A stretch of 64,000 nucleotides of DNA from Bacteroidota bacterium (GTDB taxonomy: Bacteria > Bacteroidota > Bacteroidia > Flavobacteriales > Weeksellaceae): contig JAFAGO010000050.1 in NCBI GenBank assembly GCA_023422635.1, positions 1-64,000 of the forward strand. Reading direction: 5' to 3'. The position numbers and the translations under genes were made by a program. Of this stretch, positions 51,248-60,441 are shown piece by piece. Numbering within the stretch: position 1 is the stretch's first letter; every line of letters starts with the position of its first letter. The notes beneath the pieces were generated by a model. It saw only the letters and a list, made by a program, of their open reading frames with translations, did no database searches and was not told where the DNA came from.

Positions 51248-51259
51248 GAATATTTTAAA

Positions 51260-51646
51260 ATGATACAGGATAAAGATTATATGATTCGCCTTGTGCGACA
51301 GTTTTCCAACTTTCTTTCGAAATTAATTCTCGGAAAAAATGAAGGTGATCCTATTGAGGAAGAACGTATTTTTGAAACTCAACTTAAAGATATTTTTCAT
51401 TCGGATTTCGAAACTTTAGCGGCAAAATCCAATGAAGAATTAATTCAGTTTGTGGAAGAGAAAGAGAATTTTCATGCGGATTATTTCGAAATGTTGGGCA
51501 ATCTTTTTTACTACAAAGGAAAACTGCTTGAAGACCTTTCTTACTTAGATTCTGCAAAACTATTTTATCAGCGTTATCTTCAAACCAGTGGTATTTTCGC
51601 AATGCCCATTATTACAAGGATTTCGGAAATCGAAAATCTCGTGTAA
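51260..51646 (+). CDS. Small helical protein of unknown function (DUF6483-like)
   Basis: A 128-residue helical cytoplasmic protein without signal or membrane segment. The start MIQDKDYMIRLVRQFSNFLS loosely resembles DUF6483 proteins, and the C-terminal part (LEDLSYLDSAKLFYQRYLQ) has a TPR-like appearance. I do not recognise it firmly. It lies 12 bases after the nucleoside-gate gene and 40 bases before the TolC-like gene, so it may belong to either unit. Confidence 0.65.
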   Translation: MIQDKDYMIRLVRQFSNFLSKLILGKNEGDPIEEERIFETQLKDIFHSDFETLAAKSNEELIQFVEEKENFHADYFEMLGNLFYYKGKLLEDLSYLDSAKLFYQRYLQTSGIFAMPIITRISEIENLV

Positions 51647-51686
51647 CATTCCGATTCTTTCTGCGTCTTATTTCATAAACTTTTGT

Positions 51687-53003
51687 ATGAAGAGACTCGC
51701 TTATTTGCCATTCATTTTTGCTTGTGTTACGTTATCAGCGCAAAAAAAATGGTCTTTGCAGGAATGTGTGAACTACGCCATTGAAAATAATCTTCAGGTT
51801 CAACAAAATGTTTATAATAAAGATATTCAAAATAAAAACTTGGATATTGCTCAACGTCAAAAATTACCTGGCGTTTCTGGAACGTGGAGCCACAGTGCGA
51901 ATTTTGGACAACAACAGTTTGGAAGTTTAATTCAGCGCAACGATTCATATAGCAATAATTTAAATCTGGGAGCGGATGTTTTGGTGTATAACAACGGCCG
52001 CTTAGAGAAAACAGTTCGCAAAACCGAATTTGATGTGCAAGCTGCTCAATATGATGTAGAAACTATTAAGAACAATATTTCTCTACAAGTGGCGCAACAA
52101 TATCTTTCGATTCTGCTCAATAAAGAAATTGTGAAAATCAACCAAAGCGCGGTAGATAATGCTTTGAAATTGTATAACCGTGCGAAGATTACCACAGAAG
52201 TGGGAACAACGCCACAAACGACTTTTGCAGAGGCAGAAGCGGCCTTAGCAAGAGAAAAACAAAATTTAATTTCTGCAGAAGTCAATGTGAATAGAAGTAT
52301 TTTTTCGCTTGCTCAGTTGATGTTGCTTCCTAATTATAAAGAACTTCAAATTCAAGATGTTGATGTTGCAAATTCATCCGTGAATTCGAATTTGTATTCG
52401 GCTGAAGATGTATTAGAAACCGCCTATCAACTTCAGCCACAAATTAAAGCAGCAGAAAGCAGAATAAAATCAGCAGAAGCGCAAACAGAAGTTACCAAAA
52501 CGGGTTTTTATCCCTCAATTTCGGCATCGGCCGGATTAGGAACTTTTTATTTTAATGCGTTAAATACCAGTGGAGATCGCAGGTATATGCAACAATATAA
52601 AGATAATTTCGGTCAACAAGTTGGCGTAACGGCAAATGTTCCGGTGTTTAATAAGGGCATTACAAAAGTGCAAATGGAGCAGTCAAAAATCAATGAAGAT
52701 TTAGCAAAAAACGCGCTTCAACAGCAACAACAAGAAATTAAGCAAAGTGTTCAGCAAGCACAATTTGATGCCGATAGTAATTATGAGATTTTCTTGTCAT
52801 CTTTAGAGGCGGAAAAAAGCTCAAAACTTGCATTGGAATTTGCAGAAAAAAGTTACGAAGCGGGAAGAAGTTCCATTTACGACGTAAATATTGCTCGAAA
52901 TAATTTTGCTAATGCACAGGGAAGTACCGCGCAAGCCAAATTCAATTATCTTTTCAGTGTGAAGGTGCTCGAATTCTATGCGGGAATTCCCCTATCTTTG
53001 TAA
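51687..53003 (+). CDS. TolC-family outer-membrane efflux protein
   Basis: A 438-residue exported protein with a signal peptide (MKRLAYLPFIFACVTLSAQ). Two OEP repeats are visible: the first opens with SLQECVNYAIENNLQVQQN near 23-41, the second with VLETAYQLQPQIKAAESRIKSAE. Long coiled-coil helices rich in Gln and Ala (about 355-385) fit the periplasmic tunnel. The longer frame starting 33 codons earlier lacks a signal peptide. No periplasmic adaptor or inner-membrane pump is next to it; the neighbours are an SprT-like gene and a hypothetical, so its partner must be encoded elsewhere. Confidence 0.9.
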   Translation: MKRLAYLPFIFACVTLSAQKKWSLQECVNYAIENNLQVQQNVYNKDIQNKNLDIAQRQKLPGVSGTWSHSANFGQQQFGSLIQRNDSYSNNLNLGADVLVYNNGRLEKTVRKTEFDVQAAQYDVETIKNNISLQVAQQYLSILLNKEIVKINQSAVDNALKLYNRAKITTEVGTTPQTTFAEAEAALAREKQNLISAEVNVNRSIFSLAQLMLLPNYKELQIQDVDVANSSVNSNLYSAEDVLETAYQLQPQIKAAESRIKSAEAQTEVTKTGFYPSISASAGLGTFYFNALNTSGDRRYMQQYKDNFGQQVGVTANVPVFNKGITKVQMEQSKINEDLAKNALQQQQQEIKQSVQQAQFDADSNYEIFLSSLEAEKSSKLALEFAEKSYEAGRSSIYDVNIARNNFANAQGSTAQAKFNYLFSVKVLEFYAGIPLSL

Positions 53004-53004
53004 G

Positions 53005-53586
53005 ATGTCGATTGCAATTCTGCAAAATTTTTTACCAGAAAACACACTTCCTTATCTAAAAAAATGGTTTGGAAGTTATGCTGTGCATATTCGAATTACA
53101 AAAGGTCGGCAATCGAAATTGGGAGATTATCGTAAACTTCCCGATCAATCGCATGAAATTAGCGTAAATTCAACCTTACCTCCGCAACTTTTTTTCTTTG
53201 TTCTCACGCATGAACTCGCCCATCTTATCGCATTTGAAGTGTACGGAAGAAAAATCGCACCGCATGGTAAAGAATGGAAAGTTACTTTCGGCGAAATGCT
53301 CTTGGAAAGTCTATCCGTTTATGAAGCAGAATTGCAGAGAATAATTGTAAAATTTTCAACAGCTCCAAAAGCAAATTTCATGTCGAGTCCAGACTTAGTT
53401 CGGTATTTTCATATCGATGATGAAGATCATATTTTACTTGAAAGTTTAAAGGAAAATGATGGTTTTCTGTATCGAAAAGAAGAATACAGAATTATCGAAG
53501 TTTTAAAAAAGAAGTATATTTGCGAGAATATTTCGAATCAAAAGAAATATTATTTTAAACCTTTAGTAAAAGTTAAAAAAATATAG
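53005..53586 (+). CDS. SprT-like zinc metalloprotein
   Basis: A 193-residue protein with an SprT-like core. The zinc motif HELAH lies at about 71-75 (FVLTHELAHLIAFEVYG), with a third ligand in the following PHGKEWKVTFGEML segment. Eukaryotic Spartan with this fold degrades DNA-protein crosslinks, whereas bacterial SprT members are poorly studied; peptidase activity is inferred. A C-terminal region of about 90 residues, with a YRKEEYRIIEVLKKKYICE motif, is typical of the Bacteroidota version. The ATG at 53005 follows the TolC stop by one base, so co-transcription is likely. Confidence 0.82.
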   Translation: MSIAILQNFLPENTLPYLKKWFGSYAVHIRITKGRQSKLGDYRKLPDQSHEISVNSTLPPQLFFFVLTHELAHLIAFEVYGRKIAPHGKEWKVTFGEMLLESLSVYEAELQRIIVKFSTAPKANFMSSPDLVRYFHIDDEDHILLESLKENDGFLYRKEEYRIIEVLKKKYICENISNQKKYYFKPLVKVKKI

Positions 53587-53590
53587 ATTT

Positions 53591-54667
53591 ATGAGTGGTA
53601 ATAATTATTGCGTAATTATGGCAGGTGGAATTGGAAGCCGTTTCTGGCCAATGAGCACCCAAAAATTTCCTAAACAGTTTCAAGATATTTTGGGAACCGG
53701 AAGAACAATGATTCAGCAAACGTATGATCGTATTTCGAAGGTTGTGCCCGATGAAAATATTTTTGTAATTACCAATAAGGAATACACGGATTTAACCGCG
53801 GAGCAACTTCCACAACTGAAAGCAGAAAATATTGTGGGAGAACCTATGATGAAAAACACTGCAGCGTGCAACCTTTATATGGTAAATAAAATCGCACAGC
53901 GCGATCCCAATGCCAACATGATTGTTTTGCCCGCAGATCACCTTATTTTAAAAGAAGATCGTTTTATTGAGAAAGTGCAATTAGCATTCGATATTGTATC
54001 TTCGGAAAACGACTTGGTAACGCTGGGAATTCAACCAACACGTCCCGATACAGGTTATGGTTATATTCAATATATTGAGGAGAAAGATAAGCCCTACTAT
54101 AAAGTTAAAACTTTTACTGAAAAACCAAATCTTGAAATCGCGAAAAGCTTTTTAGAATCTGGCGATTTCCTTTGGAATGCAGGAATCTTCGTGTGGAATG
54201 TAAACACCATTCTTCAAGCATTTGAAGATTATCTTCCTGAAATGAAGAAACTTTTTTCAACTTGCGAATACAATACCAGCAAGGAGAAAGAATCGATAGA
54301 AACCATTTACCCTCAAGTAAACAAAGTTTCAATTGATAACGGTATTCTGGAGAAAGCACAAAATGTGTATGTAATTCCCGCAGATTTAGGTTGGAGTGAT
54401 TTAGGAACATGGACTTCCGTGTACGAAAATGCCGAAAAGGATGAAAAAGAGAATGCGGTGCAATCCAAACATATATTAACGTACAATTCCGAAGGCAATA
54501 TTATCCGCTTAAAAGGCAATAAAGCGTTGGTTGTGGACGGGCTTAAAGATTATATTATTGTGGATACAGATAATGCACTTCTGATTTGTCCACGTACAAA
54601 TGATCAAATGATTAAAGAATATGTAAACGATTTAAAAAAGTTGAAAAAAGGCGAAACGTTTATGTAA
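53591..54667 (+). CDS. manC: Mannose-1-phosphate guanylyltransferase
   Basis: Makes GDP-mannose from mannose-1-phosphate and GTP, 358 residues. The nucleotide-binding motif AGGIGSRFWPMSTQKFPKQF lies at 11-30, with VLPADHLI near 115, the DTGYGYIQY segment and FTEKPN. LWNAGIFVWN and the late VIPADLGWSDLGTW are diagnostic. The C-terminal isomerase cupin present in long ManC/AlgA proteins is missing; a separate cupin is encoded at 35648-35989. GDP-mannose supplies O-antigen, capsule and glycoprotein sugars. It starts four bases after the SprT-like gene. Confidence 0.95.
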   Translation: MSGNNYCVIMAGGIGSRFWPMSTQKFPKQFQDILGTGRTMIQQTYDRISKVVPDENIFVITNKEYTDLTAEQLPQLKAENIVGEPMMKNTAACNLYMVNKIAQRDPNANMIVLPADHLILKEDRFIEKVQLAFDIVSSENDLVTLGIQPTRPDTGYGYIQYIEEKDKPYYKVKTFTEKPNLEIAKSFLESGDFLWNAGIFVWNVNTILQAFEDYLPEMKKLFSTCEYNTSKEKESIETIYPQVNKVSIDNGILEKAQNVYVIPADLGWSDLGTWTSVYENAEKDEKENAVQSKHILTYNSEGNIIRLKGNKALVVDGLKDYIIVDTDNALLICPRTNDQMIKEYVNDLKKLKKGETFM

Positions 54668-54770
54668 AAATCGAAAGGTTAGCAAGGGAAATCTTACATC
54701 AATTATTTTAAAAGTTGTAAGTCTTGATTTTTTGAAAAAGGTTAATTTTAGATACTAAAAAATTCAAATT

Positions 54771-55109
54771 ATGTCTAAACCAATGCTTACCCTAAGCCAA
54801 GTGCTCAATAAACTGGCAAAAGATAAAGGAATTCAGAGAGAATTTAAACCCGATGAACAAGGCAATGTTCGTTTGCAAGATTCTGATCATATTTACAAAC
54901 CCGAAGATTTACTTTTGGTAAAATCGTATCGTTTTGAAGGCGATACCGATCCCGCTAATGATGCCGTTTTATATGTGCTTGAGGATCAGTTTGGGAACAA
55001 AGGAATTGTAATAGATTCATATAGTGCGGAAAGTAATTTTACTCCTGAATTTTTAAAATTTATCCGAGAAATTCCTGTGGAAGATAAAGAAGAATATAAT
55101 TTCGAGTAA
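54771..55109 (+). CDS. Conserved small protein of unknown function
   Basis: A 112-residue soluble protein. It starts TLSQVLNKLAKDKGIQREF and carries VKSYRFEGDTDPANDAVLYVL and GNKGIVIDSYSAESNFTPEF. The pattern of a YRFEG segment followed by a short acidic linker and VDxY-type strand resembles a Bacteroidota family often, and probably wrongly, labelled phosphoribosylpyrophosphate synthetase. No catalytic motif of that enzyme exists here. It has its own spacer and a terminator shared with the convergent AsmA-like gene. Confidence 0.72.
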   Translation: MSKPMLTLSQVLNKLAKDKGIQREFKPDEQGNVRLQDSDHIYKPEDLLLVKSYRFEGDTDPANDAVLYVLEDQFGNKGIVIDSYSAESNFTPEFLKFIREIPVEDKEEYNFE

Positions 55110-55132
55110 CTTCGAATAGAATACATATTGAG

Positions 55133-55160
55133 AGGCTGAATGAACTATTCAGCCTTTTCC
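55133..55160 (+). terminator. Terminator between convergent genes
   Basis: AGGCTGAAT and ATTCAGCCT form a perfect 9-bp stem with a five-base loop, followed by TTTTCC. It overlaps the AsmA-like stop codon, so it sits in both 3' ends. Confidence 0.78.
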
Positions 55161-57823
55161 TTTTTCTTGAAAGTTCGTTTGAAAAATCCTTCTTTCTCTT
55201 TGGTTTTTTCAGGAGTTTTCGTCGATTTCTGTTTTGCGGACGTAACTTCAGCAACTGCATTCTTAACGTCTTTAGCAGCCGATTTCGCATCTTTTACAGC
55301 ACCGGTAACACTTTGCGTAGTTTCTTTTGCTGTTTGCACTGTATTTTTTACTTTTTGCTCGGTTTTTTCAACATTTGTACCGATGAGTGTTTTTTTCAAA
55401 CCTTCTTCAATTCCTTTCCAGAAGAGATTAAAAAATGATTTTGTCGGATCTCTTTCCACATCATCAACCACAACACTTTCTGGAAATTTGTCGGAATTGG
55501 AACGTACAAAAATATTGGCAACCGCAGAAAGAAGTTTGTTTTTCTCGCCCGTTTCTTTCAAAATGGAAACTTTTAAATCTTTGTGCATCATATTAAATGT
55601 TCCATCAAGTCCATTTTTATTTCCATGAAAATTAAATTTCAAATGATTAATACTTCCTGTTGTTCGAATTTTTAAATATGGCTCTACAAAAGCATTTAAC
55701 CGAGTTGCGGGCAACGAACTAATGGTTCCGCCAATGGTAAAAGCGTCGTTCATGCTTTGAGTATCGATATTCCATTTTACGTGAAGTGGAGAAACTTTAA
55801 AGAATTGAGCATCAATCGTAATGGGAATTTTTGTCGGTTTCCCTTTCATCTTACCTGAATTTAGATTTTTTGCATTCAAATTAAAGTTGGCAAATTCCAA
55901 TTTTCCTGGTCCATCGCTGGCTTTCGTATCTTCTTCGTATACTAAGTTTGAATTTTTGATGTTTGTGTTTACAATAAACATTGGGAATTTTATTTTCCTC
56001 AATAATTCGCTGTACATCGGTTTTATTTTAGGATCATCTTTCGGAATTTTACTTCTGAAAATATTAGCATCTAAATTCAAAATATTGAGCTCCGTTGCGT
56101 TTAAATATTTTTTGGAAGTAAAGAAATCCCAATTGCCTTTCATTTCTATTTTGTTGGCAGAAATCGTGTACAAATCACGCTCTGTCGGAATCATTTTAAT
56201 GAATTGCGACCTTGAATATTTGGGTTTTACTTTGAAATTATTGACTTGTACGGAGTTGGGATTGGCTTTTAAAAGTCCGGCAGAAAGCGTATAAAACGCA
56301 GTGTCGTAATTGAAATTTCGTGTGGTTACTGAAAAATTTCCGATCGTAAATGGCATTTCTGTTTTGGCGGTTTCCGCATTCATTTCAATGTTTTGAAATC
56401 GTGCATTCAAATCACTAAAAAACAACGGTTGCTTCCCTTTCTCATACCGTACATTTGCATTGGTAATTTGCACATTTTTAATCGTTAAAGGAAATTCAAT
56501 TCCGCTAAAATCACTCTTTTTCTTTATTGGATTTTGTGCTGCTTTAACGGTTCCCGAAATTCCATCGACAAGAATATTTTCAACATTCAGTTTCAATTTC
56601 TTATTCTTAACATTCCATTCTTTTATATTGAAAAACGCTCGCTTTGCTCGAATATCGAAAATGGTTTTGGTGGAGGATGAGGTTTTAGGTTTTACTTCAA
56701 TTCCATGAAAATCTCCTGATTTTTCATTTAAAGCCAACGCGCCAACTTCAATGTTTTGCGTTGCTGTTTCAAAATTCACCTTCTGACCGTCGAGTTTTAA
56801 TTTCGAAAATGAAATGGGTAATGATCCTTTTTCTTTATTGTTCTGCAAATCGGATATTTTTGCATTCAGATTCTGAGCCCTAAACGAAGTGCTTCCGTCT
56901 GGTTTTAAAAGTTGAATGCTCGCAGAATCCAAAGCAAGATTTCGTATTGAAATTTCGCTAGATTTTTTTGCAGAATCGATGGCTTTACGCTGATAAATTT
57001 TAATTTCAGGTTTCACCAAATGCAACGATGACGCGGTAATTAACTCTGGTTTTAGAGCAATGCTATCCAAATTAATTTCTTGTATTTGAACATCAAATAA
57101 GCCGCCTTTTTTCGGATAAATTTGTGCGTATTTCGTAAACGACAAAAGAGGTTTTAAATTAAATTGTTGGATGTTGAGCTTACCATTTTTTGTGCTTATT
57201 TTTTTTGATGTAATTGCGTAAGTGTTTTTCTGGCGGAAGAATAGGTTTTCGGCGTCAATACTATATTCATCGAAAGTTACAGGTAGAAGCGTTTCATCAT
57301 CCTCCTCTTTCAGTTTTACATTTTTCGCCTTTAAATTGAAATGATTGGCAGAGAAAAGTTTGCTAAGGTTGTCTTTATAAAGATTGATCTTAGAGTTTCG
57401 AATGCTGATATTTCTTATTTTAAAAGGATTTTTATTCTCCTTTTTCTTGTCTTTTGGTTTGGGTAAAATTAGGTTGAGTTGAGCGTTTGCAATTTCGAGT
57501 TCAGAAGTGGAAATTCTTTTGTTAAAAATAAAATCAATAATTCCAAATTTCCCTATTTTCAATGTATCAACCGTTCCTTGAATATTGAATATTTCGCGAT
57601 TGTCTGGGTTTTTCGTGTTTACAGAAATTCCGGTTGAAAATATATTTCCTGTACCCAAATCAACATCGAGTTGCTTGTAATTAATAATATAATCGGTGTT
57701 TTCTTTAAGGTATGAAGGAAGGTTTTTCTTCAACCAAAAATTCAAAATAAAATTAGAAGCTAAAATTAAAATGAAAAAAAATCCTAATAGTATGGCGCCT
57801 ATTTTCAACCATTTGTTTTTCAT
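55145..57823 (-). CDS. AsmA-like envelope protein
   Basis: An 892-residue protein with one N-terminal membrane helix (about 7-27) and a very long beta-rich periplasmic region of the AsmA/DUF748 kind (repeated IENARIxL-type strands such as ELEIANAQLNLILPKPKD and NVQITNANVRYEKG). The AsmA C-terminal pattern occurs near 680-780 (GTISSLPATRLNAF, FNFHGNKNGLDGTFNMMHKDLKVSIL). AsmA-like proteins are thought to bridge membranes for lipid transport. The last about 75 residues are Lys/Ala-rich and coiled (KNTVQTAKETTQSVTGAVKD), an uncommon tail. The ATG at 57823 is chosen because the promoter box at 57842-57849 overlaps the longer start. Confidence 0.85.
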   Translation of the reverse strand: MKNKWLKIGAILLGFFFILILASNFILNFWLKKNLPSYLKENTDYIINYKQLDVDLGTGNIFSTGISVNTKNPDNREIFNIQGTVDTLKIGKFGIIDFIFNKRISTSELEIANAQLNLILPKPKDKKKENKNPFKIRNISIRNSKINLYKDNLSKLFSANHFNLKAKNVKLKEEDDETLLPVTFDEYSIDAENLFFRQKNTYAITSKKISTKNGKLNIQQFNLKPLLSFTKYAQIYPKKGGLFDVQIQEINLDSIALKPELITASSLHLVKPEIKIYQRKAIDSAKKSSEISIRNLALDSASIQLLKPDGSTSFRAQNLNAKISDLQNNKEKGSLPISFSKLKLDGQKVNFETATQNIEVGALALNEKSGDFHGIEVKPKTSSSTKTIFDIRAKRAFFNIKEWNVKNKKLKLNVENILVDGISGTVKAAQNPIKKKSDFSGIEFPLTIKNVQITNANVRYEKGKQPLFFSDLNARFQNIEMNAETAKTEMPFTIGNFSVTTRNFNYDTAFYTLSAGLLKANPNSVQVNNFKVKPKYSRSQFIKMIPTERDLYTISANKIEMKGNWDFFTSKKYLNATELNILNLDANIFRSKIPKDDPKIKPMYSELLRKIKFPMFIVNTNIKNSNLVYEEDTKASDGPGKLEFANFNLNAKNLNSGKMKGKPTKIPITIDAQFFKVSPLHVKWNIDTQSMNDAFTIGGTISSLPATRLNAFVEPYLKIRTTGSINHLKFNFHGNKNGLDGTFNMMHKDLKVSILKETGEKNKLLSAVANIFVRSNSDKFPESVVVDDVERDPTKSFFNLFWKGIEEGLKKTLIGTNVEKTEQKVKNTVQTAKETTQSVTGAVKDAKSAAKDVKNAVAEVTSAKQKSTKTPEKTKEKEGFFKRTFKKKEKAE

Positions 57824-57841
57824 AATCAGCATTTTCGGGTT

Positions 57842-57849
57842 CAAATATA
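57842..57849 (-). promoter_or_regulatory. Predicted -7 promoter box for the AsmA-like gene
   Basis: TATATTTG on the minus strand, 18 bases upstream of the ATG at 57823. It rules out the alternative start at 57844, which would lie inside the box. Confidence 0.5.
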
Positions 57850-57902
57850 AGGATTAAGCAAAACGGAATTTCTTTTAATTGAAATTTTGTAAATAAAATA
57901 AT

Positions 57903-58373
57903 TTAAGTTCTATTTTTTAGCTTAATTTTCGTTGAACAGAACGTGAAAATGAGAATTGGAACCAATAAGGCAATGAGCATCGATGGGAGAAATGCTTTTC
58001 CCAAACCCGTTTTTTCTTCATTAAATGAAATGGTGATGGTGGTATAATCGATGTAGATGAATGCAATGAGAAGAATGATTCTGAGTGATTTTAGCATTCT
58101 AACTTTTTTCAAAACGAGGTTCTTGTTTTGAGGATGAAATACAAGAAAATCTGGATTTTTAATCAATAAGCTAATGAGTAGAGTTTGAATGCTCGCAATG
58201 ACGGGCAGTGTGAAAATTGAGTTTTTATTGCCAAAAGCATCAACTTCTCCACTTCCATTATAATGAATGGGGATTTGTTCAGGCAAGTTGAAGTAAGTAA
58301 TGCTTACCGCAATCCAGTAAAAAAGGAGCAGTACATAAATCAGTAAATCGGATGTTTTGGTTGGAAGATTCAC
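57903..58373 (-). CDS. DUF1648 membrane protein
   Basis: A 156-residue protein with about four hydrophobic helices. The DUF1648 signature lies at the N-terminus: YFNLPEQIPIHYNGSGEVDAFGNKN (in two parts, about 27-51), in which the LPxxIPxHxxxxGxxDxxGxK pattern is clear. In Bacillus SdpI-like proteins the same module lies in immunity to a peptide toxin, but no toxin gene is seen here. Gene density between the flanking minus-strand genes is loose (48 and 79 bases). Confidence 0.85.
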   Translation of the reverse strand: MNLPTKTSDLLIYVLLLFYWIAVSITYFNLPEQIPIHYNGSGEVDAFGNKNSIFTLPVIASIQTLLISLLIKNPDFLVFHPQNKNLVLKKVRMLKSLRIILLIAFIYIDYTTITISFNEEKTGLGKAFLPSMLIALLVPILIFTFCSTKIKLKNRT

Positions 58374-58421
58374 TTTTTTTATTTGCTTCTGGTGGTATCG
58401 TTTATTAAGAGAATATCAAAT

Positions 58422-59216
58422 TCAATTGATATCAAATTCAATTACATAGCCTTCGTGTCCACGAACATTGATGAAATTTCCGCCTTCAAAATATAAATAT
58501 TGACCTTTAATTCCTTTTAAAACACCTTCGAAATCTGGATTTTTATCAAGTGTAAATACATTAATTTTCTCTGGTGCTTGATAAGGATAATCTAATTTAA
58601 AAATCTCGCTTTCAGTATTGTAAAATTTTTCAAAATCTGAGGGGAAATATTGTTTTACCTGATTTCTAAAATCTTCCAAATCCAGCTCGTCTTCATAATC
58701 ATCTTGAAGCATCTTCCTATAATTGGTTTTATCGGGCAAATGCTCTTTTAAGGCAACTTCAATCATTCCTGCTTCATATCGGTTGGATGTTTTTGCGATG
58801 GGAAGTGCGAATGTTGCGCCTTGATCAATCCATCGAGTAGGGATTTGGGCTTCACGCGTTACCCCAACTTTTACATCGCCGGTGTACGCTAAATAGACGA
58901 TATGCGGAACAAGTTGGATGCTTTTTTCAACATCAAGATTGCGTTCTTCAATTCCCAAATGCGCTTTAGAAAGTTCCGGACGAATAATTGTTTCGCTGGC
59001 GTATGGACTTTCGAAAAAGCATTTTTTGCAAAATCCCATTCTGTAAATTTTCTCGTCGCTTCCGCAGTTTACGCATTCGTATCCGATGTGTTTAATATGA
59101 ATTTTTTTTCCGATCAGTTGGTTCATATTAAGAAGATCTGCCGATAGATTCAGATAATATTGAATAGGTTCGGCATTTTGAGAAATCATTTTTAGGATTT
59201 GACCTTTAAAGTGCAT
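58422..59216 (-). CDS. DUF2797 family zinc-finger protein
   Basis: A 264-residue cytoplasmic protein. An N-terminal zinc-ribbon-like motif, YECVNCGSDEKIYRMGFCKKC near 45-65, contains four cysteines in a CxxC...CxxC arrangement. The middle (HIVYLAYTGDVKVGVTREAQ, then PTRWIDQGA) resembles a GIY-YIG-like core, with a conserved Arg and later Glu in YEAGMIEVALKEHL; nuclease activity is only an inference. The end (KGQYLYFEGGNFINVRGHEGY) is conserved in the family. The ATG at 59216 is preferred to one 14 codons upstream. DUF2797 has no proven function that I know of. Confidence 0.82.
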   Translation of the reverse strand: MHFKGQILKMISQNAEPIQYYLNLSADLLNMNQLIGKKIHIKHIGYECVNCGSDEKIYRMGFCKKCFFESPYASETIIRPELSKAHLGIEERNLDVEKSIQLVPHIVYLAYTGDVKVGVTREAQIPTRWIDQGATFALPIAKTSNRYEAGMIEVALKEHLPDKTNYRKMLQDDYEDELDLEDFRNQVKQYFPSDFEKFYNTESEIFKLDYPYQAPEKINVFTLDKNPDFEGVLKGIKGQYLYFEGGNFINVRGHEGYVIEFDIN

Positions 59217-59220
59217 TGTG

Positions 59221-59250
59221 TTGAATTTAAAAGTAAAAGTAATAAATTTG
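59221..59250 (+). promoter_or_regulatory. Predicted promoter (TTG, 19-base spacer, TAAATTTG)
   Basis: TTG at 59221-59223 and TAAATTTG at 59243-59250 with a 19-base spacer, ending 18 bases before the ATG of the epimerase gene. Confidence 0.6.
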
Positions 59251-59268
59251 TAGAACAATTATTAGATT

Positions 59269-60294
59269 ATGAATTATCTGATTACGGGAGGAAGTGGTTT
59301 TATTGGTTCTCATTTAGTAGAACAGCTCTTGAAAAATGGACATTCTGTCATAAACGTAGACAATTTTGATGATTTCTACGATTATAAAATAAAAATCAAC
59401 AATACTTTAGAAAGTACAGGTAAACTTTTTGATTTTAATTTTACAAATAAAAAAACCGATATTCAAAAACTGATTTTGGAAACGGCTTCAGCCAACTACC
59501 AACTCTACTACCAAGATATTCGAGATCTTGATGGTTTGGATGAGATTTTTCAGAAACATTCAATCGATTTAATCATTCATTTAGCGGCATTAGCAGGAGT
59601 TCGTCCTTCAATAGAACGTCCTTTAGAGTATCAGGAAGTGAACGTAAAGGGAAGCATGAATCTTTGGGAATTGTGTAAAAAACATAATATTAAAAAGTTC
59701 GTATGTGCTTCTTCTTCAAGTGTGTATGGGAATAATGTTAAAGTTCCGTTTTCCGAAACCGATAATGTGGATCGACCAATTTCTCCATATGCCGCAACTA
59801 AAAAGTCCGTCGAAGTAATCGGGCATGTGTATCATCATCTTTATGGGATTGATATGATTCAGTTGCGCTTCTTCACGGTGTACGGGCCTAGGCAAAGACC
59901 AGATCTTGCGATTCATAAATTTACAAAACTCATTCTAGAAAATAAGGAAATTCCATTTTATGGCGATGGAAGTACCGCTCGAGATTATACTTTTGTCGAA
60001 GATATTATTGATGGCGTTTTAAAATCAATACGCTATCTAGAAAATCATGAGCATGTGTATGAGATTATCAATTTAGGTGAAAGTCAAGTCATCACACTTA
60101 ATGAAATGCTCAGTACTATTGAAGATGTTTTAAAGAAATCAGCCATTAAAAAACAACTTCCGATGCAACCTGGCGATGTGCTTAAAACCAATGCCGATAT
60201 TACCAAAGCACAATCGCTAATCGGCTATAAGCCCAGTACGAACTTCCAAAATGGCATAAAAAAATTTGTGGAATGGTTTTTGAGAAAGCCTTGA
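59269..60294 (+). CDS. NAD-dependent sugar-nucleotide epimerase (UDP-glucuronate 4-epimerase-like)
   Basis: A 341-residue short-chain dehydrogenase of the extended type. The NAD motif GGSGFIGSHL lies at 7-16, the active-site Ser in CASSSSVYG (about 146-154) and the Tyr-Lys pair in ISPYAATKKSVE (about 170-181). The segment IIHLAALAGVRPSIERPLEY is characteristic of UDP-glucuronate 4-epimerases and of the related WbpP group. FTVYGPRQRPDLAIHKFT further supports it. It probably makes UDP-galacturonate for surface polysaccharide. No other polysaccharide genes flank it. Confidence 0.88.
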   Translation: MNYLITGGSGFIGSHLVEQLLKNGHSVINVDNFDDFYDYKIKINNTLESTGKLFDFNFTNKKTDIQKLILETASANYQLYYQDIRDLDGLDEIFQKHSIDLIIHLAALAGVRPSIERPLEYQEVNVKGSMNLWELCKKHNIKKFVCASSSSVYGNNVKVPFSETDNVDRPISPYAATKKSVEVIGHVYHHLYGIDMIQLRFFTVYGPRQRPDLAIHKFTKLILENKEIPFYGDGSTARDYTFVEDIIDGVLKSIRYLENHEHVYEIINLGESQVITLNEMLSTIEDVLKKSAIKKQLPMQPGDVLKTNADITKAQSLIGYKPSTNFQNGIKKFVEWFLRKP

Positions 60295-60394
60295 AAATTT
60301 AGCCCATTAGTTGAAAATTCAATTTAAGTTTTTAAGTTCTAAAAGCAACATTGCAAAAAAGAACTAAAAAGAATTGAAAATCAATGGAAAAAAC

Positions 60395-60424
60395 TTTGAA
60401 TTAACATCTAAATTTTTACTTTTG
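60395..60424 (+). promoter_or_regulatory. Predicted promoter for the DUF2795 gene
   Basis: TTTG at 60395-60398, an 18-base spacer and TACTTTTG at 60417-60424 form the best -33/-7 match in the window. The box ends 17 bases before the ATG at 60442. Confidence 0.7.
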
Positions 60425-60441
60425 CAAAAAATTAGAAACGT

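Noticed and set aside
54690..54735. CTTACA/TGTAAG inverted repeat after manC as a terminator
   Set aside because: Six-bp stem with a long AT loop and a T-run offset by several bases; too weak to list with confidence.
60310..60375. AGTTCT/AGAACT inverted repeat after the epimerase gene
   Set aside because: The stem has a bulge and a 20-base loop, and no T-run follows on the plus strand.
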